A DNA stretch of 42,024 bases from an uncultured Collinsella sp. (GTDB lineage Bacteria > Actinomycetota > Coriobacteriia > Coriobacteriales > Coriobacteriaceae). Below the pieces are notes generated by a model. The model searched no databases. It was not told the origin of the DNA and worked only from the letters and a program-made list of their open reading frames with translations. Position 1 is the first letter of the stretch. The number at the start of each line of letters is the position of its first letter. The stretch covers positions 1 to 42,024 of the forward strand of contig CABVAO010000013.1 of assembly GCA_902496335.1 (NCBI GenBank), given 5' to 3'. Positions 40,587 to 42,024 of this stretch are shown here, piece after piece. Made by a program: the position numbers and the translations under genes.

Positions 40587-40677
40587 TTGTCTGTTTTATC
40601 CTTTCTACCTGCTGTTTCCCTATTCTTGTTTCGCTTTAGTGGAAACGAAATGGAAAAACCAGCTCTGAAACGTAACG

Positions 40678-40704
40678 AAAAAGGGGCATGGTTGCCCACA
40701 CCCC
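40678..40704 (-). terminator. Terminator of the sdpR-sdpI operon
   Basis: GGGGCATGG (40683-40691) and CCACACCCC (40696-40704) pair around a 4-nt loop that reads GCAA in the minus-strand RNA. The two imperfect positions are G-U pairs only in that RNA, and five T residues follow, so it acts on the minus strand. It is 66 bp past the sdpI stop. Confidence 0.8.
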
Positions 40705-40770
40705 CTAATACTACCTGGGAAAAGTCCCCCAGAACATACTATGAACTGCGTACGCTAGTTTTCCGCAACC

Positions 40771-41475
40771 TTAACGAGCGGCTCGCTGCGATTTGCGCCA
40801 CAACAGATACGAGTAGACGTAGACGGCTCCAACCGAACCAAACGCCAGAGCCGCAATCACCGCGGCGACGACTTCACTCGAAAGCACGCTGCCTGCCACG
40901 CCCATCACAATCAGGCCAATACCCAGCACCATAAAGCAGGCGCCGCCAAAACGCTGCGTACGGCGCCAGTTCTCGGGATCGGCAAGCGCCCAAGGTGTCT
41001 TGATACCGAGCGTATAGTTCTGCTTCACACGCGGCAAGTAGTTGCCTACGCCGATGAACAGCAAACCGACAACACCGGAAATCAGCACGTTAACCGAACC
41101 GACCGCCGGCACCACGCCCCAGACCGTAAGCTCTCCCAGCCAGCTTATGGCGCACATGAACAAGGTGAAGGCAATTACGAAGCCCTGATAGAACTTGCCC
41201 GAGGTTCGATACGCCTCGCCCTTGGGGTCGATGCGCGGCACCACGCAGAACATTGCGAGAAGTGCCAGAGGCAGCACGCCGAGCGCGGAGGCCATCCAGC
41301 TAGGACCCCAACCGTCGACGGCACCGTTCGCGCCCCAGTGCGTGGGAATCTGCGCAGGCAAGCTCGGCATCACCATGAGGTGCGCTACGACATTGGCGAC
41401 GCACAGAGCGACCAGCGCAATCCACACGCGCGACGATACCCCCGTGGGGTGAATGCCCTTGTTTTCGTTATTCAT
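40771..41475 (-). CDS. sdpI: SdpI-family membrane protein
   Basis: A 234-residue protein with six predicted membrane spans. The first pair encloses the DUF1648 segment MPSLPAQIPTHWGANGAVDGWG, and the later part has the SdpI marks NYLPRVKQNYTLGIKTPWALADPENW and RRTQRFGG. In Bacillus SdpI gives immunity to the SdpC toxin and signals to SdpR; here no toxin gene is nearby, so a housekeeping or signalling role is as likely. The start is ATG 41475 behind GAAGGTGATAAGG, overlapping the sdpR stop by 8 nt. It is translationally coupled to its ArsR-type regulator. Confidence 0.9.
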   Translation of the reverse strand: MNNENKGIHPTGVSSRVWIALVALCVANVVAHLMVMPSLPAQIPTHWGANGAVDGWGPSWMASALGVLPLALLAMFCVVPRIDPKGEAYRTSGKFYQGFVIAFTLFMCAISWLGELTVWGVVPAVGSVNVLISGVVGLLFIGVGNYLPRVKQNYTLGIKTPWALADPENWRRTQRFGGACFMVLGIGLIVMGVAGSVLSSEVVAAVIAALAFGSVGAVYVYSYLLWRKSQRAAR

Positions 41476-41746
41476 CCTTATCACCTTCAGTGTTTGTAAA
41501 ACCCATAAACCAGCCAATTAAATCCTGCATGACGGTGGTGTTTAAGCTGTATACGATGTTTTGGCCATGGCGCTCGTCGGTCACCAACCCGGCGTTTTTG
41601 AGCGTCGCCAAGTGATGGCTCAGCGACGGCTTACTGATATCGAAATGCTCGGCAAGCTCCCCCGCCGTGCAATTGCCCTCGCGCAGCAACTCCAAAATGC
41701 GCCGTCGCGTTGGATCGGCAAGCGCCTTAAAACCCTCTCCCGGCAT
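41468..41746 (-). CDS. sdpR: ArsR-family repressor (SdpR-like)
   Basis: A 92-residue winged-helix repressor: FKALADPTRRRILELLREG, then the recognition region AGELAEHFDISKPSLSHHLATLKNAGLV and the wing DERHGQNIVYSLN. The metal-binding ELCVCDL-type motif of true ArsR sensors is absent (NCTAGELAEHF), so it is not a metal sensor; this form pairs with SdpI. The start is ATG 41746, with AGGAGG 5 nt upstream. It probably represses its own operon through the TTAGA/TCTAA repeats at its promoter. Confidence 0.92.
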   Translation of the reverse strand: MPGEGFKALADPTRRRILELLREGNCTAGELAEHFDISKPSLSHHLATLKNAGLVTDERHGQNIVYSLNTTVMQDLIGWFMGFTNTEGDKDE

Positions 41747-41779
41747 AAGACCTCCTCTCATCATCTCTCATGACGTGCA

Positions 41780-41817
41780 CACTATACTCAATATTTAGAT
41801 GTTTGTCTAACTATCTA
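41780..41817 (-). promoter_or_regulatory. Promoter and operator of sdpR-sdpI
   Basis: On the minus strand TTAGAC (41804-41809) and TATAGT (41780-41785) are 18 bp apart. Overlapping the -35 box are TTAGA (41794-41798), TCTAA (41805-41809) and a third half-site ATCTAA (41812-41817), giving inverted repeats typical of ArsR-type operators. Autoregulation is inferred. Confidence 0.65.
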
Positions 41818-41875
41818 ATCGCAATGCTTCAAACCACATCAAAGCAAACGCCATCGCAACCTATGGGCGATTACC

Positions 41876-41881
41876 TATAAT
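41876..41881 (+). promoter_or_regulatory. -10 box of the tcdA-like gene
   Basis: A perfect TATAAT lies 45 bp before the start codon. No good -35 is found at 16-18 bp. Confidence 0.5.
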
Positions 41882-41925
41882 GGCGATAGCTAAAACACGA
41901 TTCGCTTCCCCATCGGAGGATATTT

Positions 41926-42024
41926 ATGACCGAAACCACAACCGCAACTCCCATCGAGACACGCGACACCAAGCTCGAGATTATCATGGGCCGCGAGGCA
42001 CTCGATAAGCTCGCCGATGCTACG
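41926..42024 (+). CDS. tcdA: Start of a TcdA/HesA-like gene (partial)
   Basis: Only the first 33 codons are in the window, from ATG 41926 behind GGAGG. After a short T-rich tail the frame reads LEIIMGREALDKLADAT, which matches the start of tRNA threonylcarbamoyladenosine dehydratase (TcdA/CsdL) and related E1-like ThiF proteins (pattern RxxLLxGxEALxKLxxAxV, just before the nucleotide-binding GxGGVG). The assignment rests on this short match, and the catalytic part lies outside the window. Confidence 0.6.
   Translation, partial: MTETTTATPIETRDTKLEIIMGREALDKLADAT

Noticed and set aside
38775..40934. 719-codon plus-strand ORF
   Set aside because: Antisense to ettA and running into sdpI. EttA is unmistakable on the other strand.

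Overview
The window looks like chromosome of a high-GC, fermentative, anaerobic actinobacterium of the class Coriobacteriia, most like Collinsella. This is inferred from the proteins and not from any search: two acetate kinases, L-lactate dehydrogenase, a fused A-A ATPase ECF transporter, a 37-kDa nucleoid-associated protein and an SdpR/SdpI pair. Most genes have clear GGAGG-type ribosome sites. Many genes end in perfect GC-rich terminators, and long antisense ORFs lie over most genes, as expected at high GC. No rRNA, tRNA, CRISPR array, phage module or intact insertion sequence was seen.

Layout. 1-494 is degenerate intergenic DNA. 495-9512 is almost all minus strand: tandem ackA genes, an MFS exporter with a LysR regulator (lower GC, perhaps acquired), a HIT protein, xseB-xseA, a YugP-type membrane metalloprotease and RNase D. 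9611-12741 (plus) holds a diacylglycerol-kinase-type lipid kinase, a 30-residue membrane miniprotein, and a wall-facing C69 dipeptidase. 12742-16423 (plus) is a tryptophan transport operon: a 22-codon leader peptide with three consecutive Trp codons, a terminator, a TrpP-like ECF substrate protein, then a fused EcfA and EcfT. 16549-18636 (minus) pairs an aspartate racemase with an ATP-grasp ligase, a likely D-aspartate cross-bridge module. 18869-20869 (plus) has a MOSC protein and a secreted coiled-coil wall hydrolase. 20907-24960 (minus) has a Ser/Thr kinase, an HTH protein, an FxLYD protein, a small membrane protein and an M20 amidohydrolase. 25112-29141 (plus) is a lysine riboswitch followed by an in-frame LysA-DapA fusion, dapB and dapH. 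29283-36087 (minus) has a nucleoid-associated protein, an alpha/beta hydrolase, ldh, a PLP aminotransferase and glutamine-dependent NAD synthetase. 36291-38692 (plus) holds two low-complexity proteins of unknown function. 38907-41746 (minus) has EttA and the sdpR-sdpI pair. The window ends in the start of a TcdA-like gene.

The genes share an amino-acid and cell-wall theme. The acetyl branch of diaminopimelate/lysine synthesis can be nearly assembled from the window: DapA, DapB, DapH, candidate aminotransferase, candidate M20 deacetylase, LysA. The racemase/ligase pair and two wall enzymes use or remodel its product. The strongest candidates for something new are: (i) ribosome-mediated tryptophan attenuation of an ECF transporter, with a 21-position long-range inverted repeat enclosing the attenuator; (ii) the LysA-DapA fusion with an embedded ribosome site, under a lysine riboswitch; (iii) a dispersed palindromic element whose two copies show a compensatory base-pair change; and (iv) a ribosome site locked in a perfect 14-bp stem ahead of an FxLYD gene.
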